Source: an uncultured Alistipes sp. (lineage in GTDB: Bacteria > Bacteroidota > Bacteroidia > Bacteroidales > Rikenellaceae). From it: a DNA stretch of 38,274 bases. The stretch covers positions 1 through 38,274 of the forward strand of contig CATKXN010000011.1 of NCBI GenBank assembly GCA_949840605.1. Direction: 5' to 3'. Within the stretch, counting starts at the first letter, position 1, and each line of letters opens with the position of its first letter. Under the pieces are notes generated by a model. The model saw only the letters and a list, made by a program, of their open reading frames with translations. It searched no databases and was not told the origin of the DNA. Positions 22,857-33,406 of this stretch are shown in pieces. The position numbers and the translations under genes are program-made.

Positions 22857-23651
22857 CTACTGATTGTTGTTGCGGCGGTCTCCGCGTCCGCGGCGGTCGC
22901 CACGATCGCCGCGTCCCCCGCGACGGTCGCCACGGTCTCCGCGTCCTCCGCGGCGGTCGCCGCGCTCACCGCGGTCGCCCGAAGGAGCCTGTGCCGAAGC
23001 GCCTGCGATCTCGAACAGGTCGCGCTGACCGTAGACGATGCCCTGGCAGATCCAGACCTTCACGCCCAGGATGCCCACCTTGGTAAGCGCCTCCGTCAGG
23101 CAGTAGTCGATATCTGCGCGGAACGTATGCAGCGGAATGCGTCCCTCCTTGATCGTCTCGGTGCGGGCCATCTCGGCGCCGCCCACACGGCCGGCAACCT
23201 GAATCTTGATACCCTCGGCGCCCATGCGCATGGTCGAAGCCACGGCGGTCTTCACCGCACGGCGGAACGATACGCGGCCCTCCAGCTGGCGGGCGATGTT
23301 CTGGCCGACGATCACGGCGTCCACCTCGGGGCGCTTCACCTCGAAGATGTTGATCTGGATCTCCTTGCCGGTGAGCTTCTTCAGCTCCTCCTTCAGTTTG
23401 TCGACCTCCTGGCCGCCCTTGCCGATGATGATGCCCGGACGGGCCGTCGAAATCGTAACGGTCACGAGTTTCAGCGTGCGCTCGATGATGATCTTCGAGA
23501 TGCTCGCCTTAGCCAGACGGACATTCAGATACTTGCGGATCTTGGCGTCTTCGACGAGTTTGTCGGAGAAATCCTTGCCTCCGAACCAATTGGAGTCCCA
23601 ACCGCGGATGATGCCAAGACGATTTGCTATCGGATTAACTTTCTGTCCCAT
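22857..23651 (-). CDS. rpsC: 30S ribosomal protein S3 with Arg/Gly/Asp-repeat tail
   Basis: Residues 1 to about 212 are a normal S3: [25 protein letters not shown], a KH domain around [31 protein letters not shown], and [44 protein letters not shown]3 sits at the mRNA entry channel and has helicase activity. From about residue 222 a low-complexity tail of about 40 residues follows. It is built from a roughly 10-residue unit ([10 protein letters not shown]) and ends RRNNNQ. The DNA under it is a GC-rich, roughly 30-bp tandem repeat (about 22870-22980). RG-rich tails often bind RNA. Confidence 0.97.
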   Translation of the reverse strand: MGQKVNPIANRLGIIRGWDSNWFGGKDFSDKLVEDAKIRKYLNVRLAKASISKIIIERTLKLVTVTISTARPGIIIGKGGQEVDKLKEELKKLTGKEIQINIFEVKRPEVDAVIVGQNIARQLEGRVSFRRAVKTAVASTMRMGAEGIKIQVAGRVGGAEMARTETIKEGRIPLHTFRADIDYCLTEALTKVGILGVKVWICQGIVYGQRDLFEIAGASAQAPSGDRGERGDRRGGRGDRGDRRGGRGDRGDRRGRGDRRNNNQ

Positions 23652-23655
23652 CTGA

Positions 23656-24066
23656 TTACTTGTTTTCTACGGTTACCATTTTGTCAACTACGATCGTTAC
23701 GTGGTTCGAACGCTTGCGGATACGGTGTGCCCGGCCCTGGGGCGCAGCCTGAATACGCTTCAGCATGCGGCCGCAGTCTACGAACACCTCTTTCACGCAG
23801 AGCTTCGTGTCTTCCAGACGCTCCGACTCGTTCTTGGCCTCCCAGTTGGCGATCGCCGACTTGAGAAGCTTCTCCATACGGATCGACGCCTCCTTCTTCG
23901 AGTAACGAAGGATGCCCAGTGCCTTGTTGATCTCCACGCCGCGGATGATGTCGGCCACCAGGCGCATCTTACGGGGAGAGGTCGGGCAATCACGCATGAT
24001 GGCGATTGCCTTCTGCTTCTTTTCGGCCTTCATTTTCTCGGCCATATTTGCTTTTCTTGCACCCAT
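23656..24066 (-). CDS. rplV: 50S ribosomal protein L22
   Basis: The 136-residue protein matches L22: [58 protein letters not shown] and the C-terminal [22 protein letters not shown]. Its beta hairpin lines the peptide exit tunnel. A second in-frame Met at codon 8 ([12 protein letters not shown]) is an alternative start; the first lies 7 nt after rpsS and is kept. Confidence 0.97.
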   Translation of the reverse strand: MGARKANMAEKMKAEKKQKAIAIMRDCPTSPRKMRLVADIIRGVEINKALGILRYSKKEASIRMEKLLKSAIANWEAKNESERLEDTKLCVKEVFVDCGRMLKRIQAAPQGRAHRIRKRSNHVTIVVDKMVTVENK

Positions 24067-24073
24067 TTTCTAC

Positions 24074-24343
24074 CTATTTTTTCTTGTTACCTGCGTGACC
24101 GCGGAAGTTGCGGGTGGGAGCGAACTCGCCGAGTTTGTGTCCCACCATGTTCTCAGTTACGTACACCGGAATGAACTTGTTTCCGTTGTGGACGGCTACC
24201 GTCTGACCTACGAAGTCAGGCGAGATCATACTTGCACGCGACCATGTCTTGATTACCGACTTTTTATTCCCTTCGGCCTGGGCGACGATCTTCGCCTCGA
24301 GCTTGGGGTCGATAAACGGTCCTTTTTTTAATGAACGGCTCAT
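24074..24343 (-). CDS. rpsS: 30S ribosomal protein S19
   Basis: The 89 residues are a full S19: [89 protein letters not shown]. It binds the 30S head with S13 and contacts A-site tRNA. It lies between rplB and rplV in the S10 section. Confidence 0.98.
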   Translation of the reverse strand: MSRSLKKGPFIDPKLEAKIVAQAEGNKKSVIKTWSRASMISPDFVGQTVAVHNGNKFIPVYVTENMVGHKLGEFAPTRNFRGHAGNKKK

Positions 24344-24360
24344 TATGTACTCTTATTTAA

Positions 24361-25185
24361 TTATTTTTTCTTCTTGGAAATAATAAACTTCGAGGTCGTC
24401 TTCTTCGGGTTACGAGTCTTATAACCCTTGGCAAGCAGACCCTTGCGCGAACGCGGGTGACCACCCGACGCACGTCCTTCGCCACCACCCATCGGGTGAT
24501 CCACCGGGTTCATGACGACACCGCGGTTGCGGGGACGACGGCCGAGCCAACGCTCGCGTCCTGCCTTGCCGGACTGCTCGAGGCTGTGGTCGACGTTCGA
24601 CACGACACCCACCGTAGCGCGGCAAGTTACGAGTACCATACGAGTCTCGCCCGAAGGCAGCTTGATGATGGCGAATTTGCCCTCACGAGCCAGCAGCTGG
24701 GCGTAGGAACCGGCCGAACGCGCCATAGCGGCACCCTGACCGGGGTAGAGTTCAATGTTGTGCACGACCGTACCCAGGGGGATCTCGCTCAGGAAGAGCG
24801 TGTTTCCGACCTCGGGAGCGACGCCTGCGCCGCTCATGACGGTCTGGCCGACCTGGAGTCCGTTGGGTGCGATGATGTAGCTTTTCTCACCGTCGGCGTA
24901 AACCAGCAGGGCGATGCGGGCGGTACGATTGGGGTCGTACTCGATCGATTTTACGGTTGCAGCGATGCCGTCCTTCGTGCGTTTGAAGTCGACATTACGA
25001 TACATCTGCTTGTGACCGCCGCCGATATAGCGAACCGTCATCTTACCGGCGTTGTTGCGGCCGCCCGAGCTCTTCTTGGGGCTCAGCAGCGACTTCTCCG
25101 GCTTGTTCGTCGTGATTTCGTCGAACGTGCCGATAATCTTATGTCTCGTACCTGCGGTTACAGGTTTAAATTTTCTTACTGCCAT
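24361..25185 (-). CDS. rplB: 50S ribosomal protein L2
   Basis: The 274-residue protein is a full L2: [61 protein letters not shown], and the C-terminal [48 protein letters not shown]. The latter includes the conserved His of the MNPVDHP loop needed for peptidyl-transferase assembly. It starts 5 nt after rplW. Confidence 0.98.
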   Translation of the reverse strand: MAVRKFKPVTAGTRHKIIGTFDEITTNKPEKSLLSPKKSSGGRNNAGKMTVRYIGGGHKQMYRNVDFKRTKDGIAATVKSIEYDPNRTARIALLVYADGEKSYIIAPNGLQVGQTVMSGAGVAPEVGNTLFLSEIPLGTVVHNIELYPGQGAAMARSAGSYAQLLAREGKFAIIKLPSGETRMVLVTCRATVGVVSNVDHSLEQSGKAGRERWLGRRPRNRGVVMNPVDHPMGGGEGRASGGHPRSRKGLLAKGYKTRNPKKTTSKFIISKKKK

Positions 25186-25190
25186 CTTCG

Positions 25191-25481
25191 TTAGATATTA
25201 CTGTAAAAATCGATCTTGTCTCCATCCTTCAAGGTGACGATAGCCTTCTTGAAGTTATTGGCGCGACCCTCCAGAAGACCTGCCTTGGTATAGCGGCTCT
25301 TGAGTTTGCCCATGTAGTTCACGGTGTTCACGTCCGTAACGACGACGTTGTACATCTGCTCTACGGCATTGCGAATCTGCAGCTTGTTAGCCCTTACGTC
25401 AACGATAAAACCGTAGCGATTCAACTTATCGCCCTGAATCGTCATTTTTTCGGTCAAAACCGGCTTAATAATAATGTTCAT
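25191..25481 (-). CDS. rplW: 50S ribosomal protein L23
   Basis: The start at 25481 gives 96 residues beginning [59 protein letters not shown], a normal L23. The same frame is open further upstream, but an earlier Met would place the start deep inside rplD. L23 at the tunnel exit is the main docking site for trigger factor and SRP. It starts 14 nt after rplD. Confidence 0.97.
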   Translation of the reverse strand: MNIIIKPVLTEKMTIQGDKLNRYGFIVDVRANKLQIRNAVEQMYNVVVTDVNTVNYMGKLKSRYTKAGLLEGRANNFKKAIVTLKDGDKIDFYSNI

Positions 25482-25495
25482 TGTAACTTGCGTTT

Positions 25496-26122
25496 TTAAG
25501 CTAACATCGTATTCAATACATTCTCGGCGCCCTCCACCATCACGATGGCCGATGCGTTCATCACGTCGTAGGTGCAGACGTTCTGAGCCAGCACGGGCTT
25601 CACGTAGGTAAGGTTGCGGCACGACAGCTGCAGGTTCACGTTCGATTCCGGAAGGACGAGCAGGACCTTCTTGTCGTCGACCTTCAGCGCCTCGGCCAGC
25701 GCAGCTACCGACTTGGTCTTGGGAGCCTCCATCGAGATGGCCTCGACGATGCTGATGGCACCGGCCTGAGCCTTGTAGGTCAGCGCGCTGCGGCGAGCCA
25801 GCTGCTTGAGCTTCTTGTTGAGTTTGAAGCTGTAATCGCGGGGCTGGGGACCGAATACGCGGCCGCCGCCCGGGAACAGGGGCGACTTGATGCTGCCCGC
25901 ACGCGCACCTCCGGTGCCTTTCTGGCGTTTGAGTTTGCGGGTCGAGCCGGCAACTTCGTTGCGTTGCTTCGACTTGTGCGTACCCTGACGCTGGTCGGCG
26001 AGGTACTGCTTCACGTCGAGGTAGATAGCGTGGTCATTAGCCTCTACTCCGAAAACGGCGTCCGAAAGAACTACCTTGCGACCCGTTTCTTTTCCTTGTG
26101 TATTCAAAACAGCTAATTCCAT
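25496..26122 (-). CDS. rplD: 50S ribosomal protein L4
   Basis: The Met at 26122 begins MELAVLNTQGKETGRKVVLSDAVFG, the usual L4 opening, 1 nt after the rplC stop (208 residues). An in-frame Met four codons upstream would overlap rplC and is less likely. The body shows QGTHKSKQRNEVAGSTRKLKRQKGTGGARAGSIKSPLFPGGGRVFGPQPRDYSFKLNKK, the extended loop that reaches into the exit tunnel. In E. coli, L4 also represses the S10 operon. Confidence 0.96.
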   Translation of the reverse strand: MELAVLNTQGKETGRKVVLSDAVFGVEANDHAIYLDVKQYLADQRQGTHKSKQRNEVAGSTRKLKRQKGTGGARAGSIKSPLFPGGGRVFGPQPRDYSFKLNKKLKQLARRSALTYKAQAGAISIVEAISMEAPKTKSVAALAEALKVDDKKVLLVLPESNVNLQLSCRNLTYVKPVLAQNVCTYDVMNASAIVMVEGAENVLNTMLA

Positions 26123-26123
26123 A

Positions 26124-26738
26124 CTACTTTTCAATCGTTAAATAAGCACCTTTAGCTCCCGGAATCGAACCTTTCACGAGGATCAGGTTGTTTTCGGGAA
26201 TTACCTTCAAAACTTTCAGGTTAAGCACCTTAACCTGCTCACCGCCCATCCGGCCGGGCAGACGTTTGCCCTTGAAGACGCGCGAAGGATAGGACGACGC
26301 ACCCAGCGAACCCGGCTTGCGCGCACGGTTGTGCTGGCCGTGGGTCTGGCCGCCTACGCCGCCGAAGCCGTGACGTTTCACGACGCCCTGGAAGCCTTTA
26401 CCTTTCGAGATCCCGGTCACGTCGACCCAGTCCTCTTCCGAGAAGAGCTCCACGGTCAGCGTGTCGCCGAGTGCCACTTCGGGCATGCCCTTGAATTCCG
26501 CCATCTTGCGTTTGGGGGTGGTGCCGGCTTTCTTGAAGTGACCTAACAAACTGCTGCTGGTGTGCTTTTCACTTTTTTCGTCATAGGCAACCTGAACCGC
26601 CTCGTAGGTATCCTTCTCGACGGTTTTGATTTGCGTAACAACGCACGGACCAGCCTCAATGACAGTGCATGGTATGTTCTTACCCTCGGCACTGTAAACG
26701 GAAGTCATTCCGATTTTCTTTCCAATAAGTCCTGACAT
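26124..26738 (-). CDS. rplC: 50S ribosomal protein L3
   Basis: The 204-residue protein is a full L3: [39 protein letters not shown] and the signature [55 protein letters not shown]. It includes the loop Gln (in GGQTHGQ) commonly methylated in bacteria. It nucleates 50S assembly. It lies 120 nt after rpsJ, an unusually large gap that contains a hairpin. Confidence 0.98.
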   Translation of the reverse strand: MSGLIGKKIGMTSVYSAEGKNIPCTVIEAGPCVVTQIKTVEKDTYEAVQVAYDEKSEKHTSSSLLGHFKKAGTTPKRKMAEFKGMPEVALGDTLTVELFSEEDWVDVTGISKGKGFQGVVKRHGFGGVGGQTHGQHNRARKPGSLGASSYPSRVFKGKRLPGRMGGEQVKVLNLKVLKVIPENNLILVKGSIPGAKGAYLTIEK

Positions 26739-26805
26739 TTGTTGTCAATTGTTTGTTATAAAATAGTGTAAAGTGATGTTGCGTTTGCGTCCCGACGGCT
26801 CCCGG

Positions 26806-26833
26806 TCCGGAATGCCGTAAACGGCATTCCGGA
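26806..26833 (-). promoter_or_regulatory. Hairpin in the rpsJ-rplC gap, possible attenuator
   Basis: A 13-bp perfect stem (26806-26818 with 26821-26833, core CCGGAATGCCGT, 2-nt AA centre) lies 25 nt after the rpsJ stop and about 67 nt before the rplC start. Flanking bases on both sides can extend it imperfectly. No U-run and no clear promoter follow. It may stabilise mRNA, attenuate, or serve as a ribosomal-protein target such as L4. These roles are inference. Confidence 0.5.
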
Positions 26834-26858
26834 GGCCGGCAGGACATCGTTCAAGCTA

Positions 26859-27164
26859 TCACACCTTGATCTCGACCTCGACGCCTGAGGGAAGCTCGAG
26901 CTTCATCAGCGCGTCGATCATCTTGGGCGTCGACGAGTAGATATCGAGGATACGCTTGAAAGTGCAGAGCTGGAACTGCTCGCGGGCTTTCTTGTTGACG
27001 AAAGTCGAGCGGTTGACCGTAAAAATCTGCTTGTGCGTAGGAAGGGGCACCGGGCCGCTCACGACGGCGCCCGTGCTCTTCACAGTCTTCACAATCTTCT
27101 CGGCCGACTTGTCCACGAGATTGTGATCGAATGACTTTAACTTGATTCTAATCTTCTGGTTCAT
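26859..27164 (-). CDS. rpsJ: 30S ribosomal protein S10
   Basis: The 101 residues are a full S10: [102 protein letters not shown]10 acts in the 30S head and, as NusE, in antitermination with NusB. It follows fusA by 9 nt with no tuf gene between, the typical Bacteroidetes order. Confidence 0.98.
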   Translation of the reverse strand: MNQKIRIKLKSFDHNLVDKSAEKIVKTVKSTGAVVSGPVPLPTHKQIFTVNRSTFVNKKAREQFQLCTFKRILDIYSSTPKMIDALMKLELPSGVEVEIKV

Positions 27165-27173
27165 ATTGTTTGC

Positions 27174-29288
27174 TTATTCTATTTCCTTACGTTTACCACT
27201 CGCCTTCTCGATGATCTCCTTAGCCAGGTTGGCAGGAACCTCCTCGAAGTGCGAGAACTCCATGGACGAAGTGGCGCGGCCCGACGAGATCGTACGCAGC
27301 ACGGTCACATAGCCGAACATCTCCGACAGGGGAACCTTGGCCTTCACCACGCGGGCGGTGCCTTTCGTCTCCATGCCGGTGATCTGGCCGCGGCGCTTGT
27401 TCAGGTCGCCGATGATGTCGCCCATGTTCTCCTCGGGGGTGACGACCTCCACGGACATCACGGGTTCCAGAATCACCGAACCGGCCTTGGGAGCGGCAGC
27501 ACGGTAACCGTTGCGGGCAGCGATTTCGAACGACAGCTGGTCGGAGTCCACCGGGTGGAACGAACCGTCGAGCAGCGTGATCTTCATCGAGTCCATCGGA
27601 TAGCCGGCCAGCGCACCGTTGGCCATAGCCGACTCGAAGCCCTTCTGAACCGAAGGAATGAACTCCTTGGGAATGTTGCCGCCCTTCACCTGGTCTACGA
27701 ACGTAAGGCCCAGCTTGCCGTCCTCGGCGGGACCGATCTCGAAGATGATGTCGGCGAACTTACCGCGGCCGCCGGTCTGCTTCTTGAAGACCTCGCGGTG
27801 CTGAACCGTCTGGGTGAGCGACTCCTTGTAGTTCACCTGCGGGGCACCCTGGTTGATCTCCACGCCGAACTCGCGGCGCAGACGGTCGACGATGATGTCG
27901 AGGTGGAGCTCACCCATACCGCTGATGACCGTCTGACCCGAATCCTCGTCGGTGTGAACCGTGAAGGTGGGGTCTTCCTCAGCCAGCTTGCCCAGAGCGA
28001 TGCCGAGTTTGTCGAGGTCCTTCTGGGTCTTGGGCTCTACGGCCAGACCGATCACCGGCTCGGGGAAGGTCATCTGCTCCAGCACGATCGGTGCATTCTC
28101 GGCGCAGAGCGTGTCGCCCGTGCGGATCTCCTTGAAACCTACGGCAGCGCAGATGTCGCCGGCGCCGACGGTCTCCATCGGGTTCTGCTTGTTGGCGTGC
28201 ATCTGGTAGATACGGCTGATGCGCTCGCGTTTGCCGCTGCGGGTATCCAGGATGTAGGAACCTGCATCGAGCTTACCCGAGTAGACGCGCACGAAAGCCA
28301 GACGGCCTACGAACGGGTCGGTAGCGATCTTGAACGCCAGTCCGCAGAACGGATCGTCCTCCGAAGCGTGGCGCACCTCTTCCTGCTCGGTCTTGGGGTT
28401 GGTGCCCGTAACGGGGGGCAGGTCCAGCGGCGAGGGGAGGAATGCCATCACATAGTCGAGCAGCTTCTGCACACCCTTGTTGTGGAAGGACGAACCGCAG
28501 AGCATCGGCACGATCTGCATCGAGATCGTGGCCTTGCGGATCGCTGCGAGCAGCTCGTCGGCCGTGATCGAATCGGGGTCCTCGAAGAACTTCTCCATCA
28601 GCGCGTCGTCGGTGGCGGCGACCTCCTCGATGAGCTTAGCACGCCACTCGGCAGCCTCGGCCTTCATCGACTCGGGAATCTCCTTCAACTCGAAGTTGTC
28701 GCGGACGGTCTTGTCGTCGTAGTAATAGATAGCATTATTATATATAAGGTCTACCAGACCTTCGAACTTGTCCTCGGCACCGATGGGCAGGACGACCGGC
28801 AGGGCCGTAGCCCCGAAGTGCTCCTTGATCTGTGCGCACACCGACAGGAAGTCGGCGCCCGTGCGGTCCATCTTGTTGACGTAGCCGAGACGGGGAACGT
28901 TGTACTTGTCGGCCTGACGCCATACCGTCTCCGACTGGGGCTCGACGCCGCCCACGGCGCAGAACGTGGCGATAGCGCCGTCCAGCACGCGCAGCGAACG
29001 CTCCACCTCGACCGTGAAGTCGACGTGTCCCGGGGTATCGATCAGGTTGATCTGATACTGGTTGCCCATGTAGTTCCAGAAAGCGGTCGTTGCGGCCGAG
29101 GTGATCGTGATACCGCGCTCCTGCTCCTGGACCATCCAGTCCATTACGGCTGCGCCTTCGTGCGTTTCACCGATCTTGTGGGTCTTGCCCGTGTAGAAAA
29201 GGATTCGCTCGGATGTAGTGGTCTTACCGGCATCGATGTGGGCCATGATGCCGATGTTGCGAGTATATTTTAGATCTCTGGTTGCCAT
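27174..29288 (-). CDS. fusA: Translation elongation factor G
   Basis: The 704-residue GTPase drives translocation of tRNA and mRNA and helps ribosome recycling. GTPase motifs are AHIDAGKTT (residues 16-24), DTPGHVD (84-90) and NKMD (138-141). Domain II and the C-terminal domains include [28 protein letters not shown] and [59 protein letters not shown]. Its place in the str operon after rpsG marks it as the housekeeping EF-G and not an EF-G2 paralog. Confidence 0.98.
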   Translation of the reverse strand: MATRDLKYTRNIGIMAHIDAGKTTTSERILFYTGKTHKIGETHEGAAVMDWMVQEQERGITITSAATTAFWNYMGNQYQINLIDTPGHVDFTVEVERSLRVLDGAIATFCAVGGVEPQSETVWRQADKYNVPRLGYVNKMDRTGADFLSVCAQIKEHFGATALPVVLPIGAEDKFEGLVDLIYNNAIYYYDDKTVRDNFELKEIPESMKAEAAEWRAKLIEEVAATDDALMEKFFEDPDSITADELLAAIRKATISMQIVPMLCGSSFHNKGVQKLLDYVMAFLPSPLDLPPVTGTNPKTEQEEVRHASEDDPFCGLAFKIATDPFVGRLAFVRVYSGKLDAGSYILDTRSGKRERISRIYQMHANKQNPMETVGAGDICAAVGFKEIRTGDTLCAENAPIVLEQMTFPEPVIGLAVEPKTQKDLDKLGIALGKLAEEDPTFTVHTDEDSGQTVISGMGELHLDIIVDRLRREFGVEINQGAPQVNYKESLTQTVQHREVFKKQTGGRGKFADIIFEIGPAEDGKLGLTFVDQVKGGNIPKEFIPSVQKGFESAMANGALAGYPMDSMKITLLDGSFHPVDSDQLSFEIAARNGYRAAAPKAGSVILEPVMSVEVVTPEENMGDIIGDLNKRRGQITGMETKGTARVVKAKVPLSEMFGYVTVLRTISSGRATSSMEFSHFEEVPANLAKEIIEKASGKRKEIE

Positions 29289-29304
29289 CTGTCAATCCTC
29301 TCTT

Positions 29305-29781
29305 TTAGAATCTGAAGTGTGCGAATGCCTTGTTGGCCTCGGCCATGCGGTGCATCTCCTCCTTACGCTTGAAGGCGGCACCCTGCTGGTTGAAGGCATC
29401 CAGTATCTCGGCTGAAAGCTTGTCTGCCATCGTCTTGCCGGCGCGCTTGCGGGAATAGAGGACAAGGTTTTTCATGGAAATAGAAATCTTGCGCTCCGGA
29501 CGAACCTCCATAGGAACCTGGAACGTCGCACCGCCGATACGCTTCGATTTCACTTCGACTTGGGGTGTGATGTTCTCCAGAGCCTGTTTCCAGACTTCCA
29601 GGGGAGATTTATCAGCATCCTTCATCTTCTTGCCGACGATATCCAACGCATCGTAGAAAATCGTGTAGGCAATACTCTTCTTACCATCCAGCATGAGGTT
29701 GTTCACGAAACGGGTCACAGCCACGTCTCCGAACTTCGGATCCGGAAGTAGAATTCGCTTTTTTGGCTTAGCTTTTCTCAT
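29305..29781 (-). CDS. rpsG: 30S ribosomal protein S7
   Basis: The 158-residue protein is a full S7: [49 protein letters not shown] and [82 protein letters not shown]. It nucleates the 30S head at the E-site side. In E. coli, S7 regulates the str operon. It lies 40 nt after rpsL. Confidence 0.98.
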   Translation of the reverse strand: MRKAKPKKRILLPDPKFGDVAVTRFVNNLMLDGKKSIAYTIFYDALDIVGKKMKDADKSPLEVWKQALENITPQVEVKSKRIGGATFQVPMEVRPERKISISMKNLVLYSRKRAGKTMADKLSAEILDAFNQQGAAFKRKEEMHRMAEANKAFAHFRF

Positions 29782-29821
29782 TGCTATTAAAAATGTTCTT
29801 CGTTAAAAAAATTTCTCTTGA

Positions 29822-30202
29822 CTACTTGCCTGCCTTGGGGCGTTTGGCACCGTACTTCGAACGACGCTGACGACGTCCGTCGACGCCTGCCGAGTCGAGC
29901 GCACCGCGCACCAGGTGATAACGTACACCGGGGAGGTCCTTCACACGACCGCCGCGGACGAGCACGATGGAGTGCTCCTGCAGGTTGTGGCCTTCGCCGG
30001 GGATGTAGGCGTTGACCTCCTTGCCGTTGGTCAATCTCACACGTGCGACCTTACGCATAGCCGAGTTCGGCTTTTTCGGGGTCGTGGTGTACACACGCGT
30101 ACATACGCCCCGGCGCTGCGGACACGCGGCCAGTGCGGGAGACTTCGACTTGTCCTCCAGCGTCATGCGGCCGTTTCTCACTAACTGTTGAATAGTTGGC
30201 AT
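29822..30202 (-). CDS. rpsL: 30S ribosomal protein S12
   Basis: The 126-residue protein is a full S12: [100 protein letters not shown]. The PKKPNS loop has the wild-type Lys that is changed in many streptomycin-resistant strains, and KDLPG carries the Asp that RimO modifies. It is the first gene of the ribosomal cluster, about 50 nt from its predicted transcription start. Confidence 0.98.
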   Translation of the reverse strand: MPTIQQLVRNGRMTLEDKSKSPALAACPQRRGVCTRVYTTTPKKPNSAMRKVARVRLTNGKEVNAYIPGEGHNLQEHSIVLVRGGRVKDLPGVRYHLVRGALDSAGVDGRRQRRSKYGAKRPKAGK

Positions 30203-30260
30203 TGCTTAAACTGTCCTTTAATTGTTAAAAAAATCTATCTCCATTGTCCAAAATGGACTG

Positions 30261-30290
30261 CAAAGGTACGCATTTTTTCGGAAATACAAT
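30261..30290 (-). promoter_or_regulatory. Promoter of the str-S10-spc cluster (rpsL)
   Basis: On the minus strand: TTG (30287-30289, in ATTG), then TACCTTTG (30261-30268), a full TAnnTTTG -7 element; the spacer is about 18 nt. The transcription start should fall near 30255, about 50 nt before rpsL. A small hairpin GTCCA-AAA-TGGAC (30246-30258) overlaps the predicted start. The -7 context AATGCGTAnnTTTGC is shared with the internal promoter at 19725. Confidence 0.75.
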
Positions 30291-30442
30291 ATATAAGAGC
30301 ATCTTTTTTCGCGATTTTACAGGATTTTGCACCGTTGTTCATTCTTTTTGCTTATGATTTTTCACGTGACATATCATTTAGCTTATACAAAAATCAACAA
30401 CCTTTTTACCATCAACGCCATACGCCGTGCCCCGACGGCGGT

Positions 30443-30476
30443 GCAAGCCTCCGCGGCGTTCGCCGTGGAGGCTTGC
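30443..30476. repeat. Long hairpin in the rpsL-leuS divergent region
   Basis: A 16-bp stem (30443-30458 with 30461-30476, 2-nt TT centre) has a single G-T mismatch. It lies upstream of both predicted start sites, so it is not a terminator for a gene seen here. It may be an intergenic repeat or an insulator against divergent read-through. Confidence 0.5.
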
Positions 30477-30560
30477 GACTTGCGCGGCAGTCCGCACCCT
30501 TTAATGCGCGTTTATGCGCCATTCCGCGTCCCGAAGAATGACAAATCGGAAAACTTTTGC

Positions 30561-30568
30561 TATTTTTG
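30561..30568 (+). promoter_or_regulatory. Candidate -7 element for leuS
   Basis: TATTTTTG fits TAnnTTTG and lies about 80 nt before the leuS start. No TTTG is seen at the expected -33 spacing, so support is moderate. Confidence 0.4.
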
Positions 30569-30569
30569 C

Positions 30570-30586
30570 CCCGGCTAAGAGCCGGG
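30570..30586 (+). repeat. 17-nt hairpin element, copy 1 (leuS leader)
   Basis: CCCGGCT-AAG-AGCCGGG is a perfect 7-bp hairpin with AAG loop. The identical 17 nt recur right after leuS (33407-33423), so leuS is bracketed by two copies. It would be at the 5' end of the leuS transcript if the 30561 promoter is used. Confidence 0.7.
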
Positions 30587-30649
30587 TTATAGAAAGAGAC
30601 AGAATCAAAAACGGTCAAACAACGACAAAACAAAATCCTTAGAGGAGAT

Positions 30650-33406
30650 ATGGAGTACAATTTCAAGGAGATCGAGGCCAAATGGCAAAACCGCTGGCGG
30701 GCGGACAAGACCTACAAGGTGGAGACGGCCCCCTCGCGGCCCAAATTCTACGTGCTGGACATGTTCCCCTATCCGTCGGGCGCGGGCCTGCACGTCGGAC
30801 ACCCGCTGGGCTACATCGCCTCGGACATCTACTCGCGTTACAAACGGCTGAAGGGTTTCAACGTCCTGCATCCGATGGGGTACGATGCTTTCGGCCTGCC
30901 CGCCGAGCAATACGCCATCCAGACGGGCCAGCACCCGGCCGTGACGACCGAACAGAACATCGCCCGCTACCGCGAGCAGCTGGACAAGATCGGCTTCTCG
31001 TTCGACTGGGACCGCGAGGTGCGCACGTGCGACCCCGGCTACTACAAGTGGACGCAGTGGGCGTTCCTCGAAATGTTCTCCCATTGGTACGACCGTTCGA
31101 AGCAGCAGGCGCGCCCCGTCGCGGAGCTCGTCGCAGCCTTCGAGAAGAACGGCACCGAGGGCGTCGATGCGGCCTGCACGACCGAGATGCGCTTCACGGC
31201 CGCCGAATGGAAGTCCAAAAGCGAACCCGAGAAGGAGCGGATTCTCCAGAACTACCGTCTGGCGTTCCGCGCCGACACGATGGTCAACTGGTGTCCGAAG
31301 CTGGGGACCGTGCTGGCCAACGACGAAGTGCACGACGGACTTTCGGTCCGCGGCGGCTATCCGGTCGAGCAGAAGCGCATGAAACAATGGCTCCTGCGCG
31401 TGACGGCCTACGCCCAGCGGATGCTCGACGGACTGGACAGACTCGAGTGGAGCGACTCGCTCAAGGAGATCCAGCGCAACTGGATCGGACGTTCCGAGGG
31501 CGCCCAGGTCTTCTTCGACATCCAGGACTCGGCGAAGAAACTCGAAATCTTCACCACCCGACCCGACACGATCTTCGGCGTGACGTTCATGGTCATCGCC
31601 CCCGAGCACGAGTGGGTCGGCGAGCTGACGACGCCCGAAAACCAGGCCGCCGTCGAGGAGTACATCTGCCAGACCCGCAAGCGTTCCGAACGCGAGCGCA
31701 TCGCCGATACGAAGCGCGTAAGCGGCGCATTCACAGGGTCGTATGCGATCAACCCCTTCACGAAAAAAGCCATTCCGATCTACATCTCGGACTATGTGCT
31801 GGCGGGCTACGGAACGGGCGCCATCATGGCCGTCCCGGCACACGATTCGCGCGACTGGGCTTTCGCCCGCCACTTCGGGCTGGAGATCGTCCCGGTGGTC
31901 GAGGGCGGCGACATCGAGCAGGAGTCGTACGACGCCAAGTCGGGCAAACTGATCAACTCGGATTTCCTCGACGGGATGGATGTAAAGGAGGCGATTCAGG
32001 TGATGTTCGCCGAAGTCGAGCGACGCGGACTGGGCAAAAAGCTCGTCAACTACCGCCTGCGCGACGCCATTTTCTCCCGTCAGCGCTACTGGGGCGAGCC
32101 CTTCCCGATCTACTACAAGGACGACACGGCCTACCCGCTTTCGGAAGACAAACTGCCGCTGGAACTGCCGCCGATCGAGAATTTCGGCCCCACGGAGCAG
32201 GGCGAACCGCCCCTGGCCCGCGTGAAAGGCTGGGCGACGCCCGAGGGGTATCCCTACGAATACTCCACGATGCCCGGATTCGCCGGCTCGTCGGCCTACT
32301 ACCTCCGCTACATGGACCCGCACAACGACAAGGCGCTCGTGAGCCGCGAGGCGGACGAGTACTGGCGTTCGGTGGACCTCTACGTGGGCGGCATCGAGCA
32401 CGCCACGGGCCACCTGATGTACTCGCGCTTCTGGAACATGTTCCTCTACGACCTGGGAGTCGTGTGCGAGGAGGAGCCTTTCAAGAAACTCGTCAACCAG
32501 GGCATGATCCAGGGGCGTTCGAACTTCGTCTACCGCATCGTCGGGACGAACAAGTTCGTGTCGCTGGGCCTCAAGGATCAGTACGACACGCAGGCGCTCT
32601 ACGTCGACGTGAACATCGTTAAGAACGACCTGCTCGACCTCAACGCCTTCCGCGCGTGGAGGCCCGAGTACAACGACGCGGAGTTCATCCTCGAAGACGG
32701 CAAATACATCTGCGGCTGGGCCATCGAAAAAATGTCCAAGTCGTTCTACAACGTCGTGAACCCCGACTACATCGTCGACAACTACGGCGCCGACACGCTG
32801 CGCATGTACGAGATGTTCCTCGGCCCGCTGGAGCAGTCGAAGCCCTGGGACACGAACGGCATCGACGGCGTGCACAAGTTCCTGCGCCGTTTCTGGCGGC
32901 TGTTCTTCGACCGCGACGGCCAACTGTGCGTCACCGACGGGAAGGCGACCGAAAAGGAGCTCCGCACGCTGCACAAGACCATCAAGAAGGTTTCGGAGGA
33001 CATCGAAAACTTCTCGTTCAACACCTCCGTGGCGGCCTTCATGATCTGCCTCAACGAGCTGGGCGAATGTTCGAAGCGCGAAGTGCTCGAACCGCTGACC
33101 GTGCTGCTCGCTCCTTTCGCCCCGCACATCGCCGAGGAGCTGTGGGCCGCGCTCGGACACACCGAATCGGTCTGCACGGCGTCTTACCCGGTCTTCGACG
33201 AGAAGCACCTCGCGCTCGACGCCTTCGAATACCCCGTGTCGGTCAACGGCAAGCTCCGCTTCAAGAAGGAGTACGCCATGTCGATGACGCCCGCCGAGAT
33301 CCAGGCCGACGTCGTCGCGGCGCCCGAAGCGCAGAAGTGGCTCGACGGCAAGGCCCCGAAGAAGATCATCGTCGTGCCGGGCAAGATCATCAACATCGTG
33401 ATATAG
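30650..33406 (+). CDS. leuS: Leucyl-tRNA synthetase
   Basis: The 918-residue class I synthetase charges tRNA-Leu. HIGH-type motif HVGH is at residues 48-51 within [17 protein letters not shown], and KMSKS is at 694-698. The editing domain (CP1) lies between them, with the conserved threonine-rich ITTRPDT-like segment ([21 protein letters not shown]) and the Asp loop ([19 protein letters not shown]). A C-terminal anticodon-binding region follows. It is longer than the E. coli enzyme (860). An AGAGGAG sequence, rare in Bacteroidetes, lies just before the ATG. The stop codon overlaps the stem of hairpin copy 2. Confidence 0.98.
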   Translation: MEYNFKEIEAKWQNRWRADKTYKVETAPSRPKFYVLDMFPYPSGAGLHVGHPLGYIASDIYSRYKRLKGFNVLHPMGYDAFGLPAEQYAIQTGQHPAVTTEQNIARYREQLDKIGFSFDWDREVRTCDPGYYKWTQWAFLEMFSHWYDRSKQQARPVAELVAAFEKNGTEGVDAACTTEMRFTAAEWKSKSEPEKERILQNYRLAFRADTMVNWCPKLGTVLANDEVHDGLSVRGGYPVEQKRMKQWLLRVTAYAQRMLDGLDRLEWSDSLKEIQRNWIGRSEGAQVFFDIQDSAKKLEIFTTRPDTIFGVTFMVIAPEHEWVGELTTPENQAAVEEYICQTRKRSERERIADTKRVSGAFTGSYAINPFTKKAIPIYISDYVLAGYGTGAIMAVPAHDSRDWAFARHFGLEIVPVVEGGDIEQESYDAKSGKLINSDFLDGMDVKEAIQVMFAEVERRGLGKKLVNYRLRDAIFSRQRYWGEPFPIYYKDDTAYPLSEDKLPLELPPIENFGPTEQGEPPLARVKGWATPEGYPYEYSTMPGFAGSSAYYLRYMDPHNDKALVSREADEYWRSVDLYVGGIEHATGHLMYSRFWNMFLYDLGVVCEEEPFKKLVNQGMIQGRSNFVYRIVGTNKFVSLGLKDQYDTQALYVDVNIVKNDLLDLNAFRAWRPEYNDAEFILEDGKYICGWAIEKMSKSFYNVVNPDYIVDNYGADTLRMYEMFLGPLEQSKPWDTNGIDGVHKFLRRFWRLFFDRDGQLCVTDGKATEKELRTLHKTIKKVSEDIENFSFNTSVAAFMICLNELGECSKREVLEPLTVLLAPFAPHIAEELWAALGHTESVCTASYPVFDEKHLALDAFEYPVSVNGKLRFKKEYAMSMTPAEIQADVVAAPEAQKWLDGKAPKKIIVVPGKIINIVI

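Larger units (their letters stand above)
30203..30649. other. Divergent intergenic region between rpsL and leuS
   Basis: No gene is supported. It contains the rpsL promoter (30261-30290), an AT-rich stretch (30290-30420), a long hairpin (30443-30476), a candidate leuS promoter (30561-30568) and a 17-nt hairpin element (30570-30586). An open frame across 30188-30541 on the plus strand has no domain and crosses the rpsL promoter; it is not called. Confidence 0.7.

Noticed and set aside
27249..29273. A 674-codon open frame opposite fusA
   Set aside because: It is antisense to an unmistakable EF-G and has no domain of its own.
30188..30541. A 117-codon plus-strand frame between rpsL and leuS
   Set aside because: It covers the rpsL promoter and the long hairpin, and has no domain or initiation context.
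30605..33208. An 867-codon open frame opposite leuS
   Set aside because: It is antisense to leucyl-tRNA synthetase with HIGH and KMSKS motifs; the composition is that of a shadow frame.
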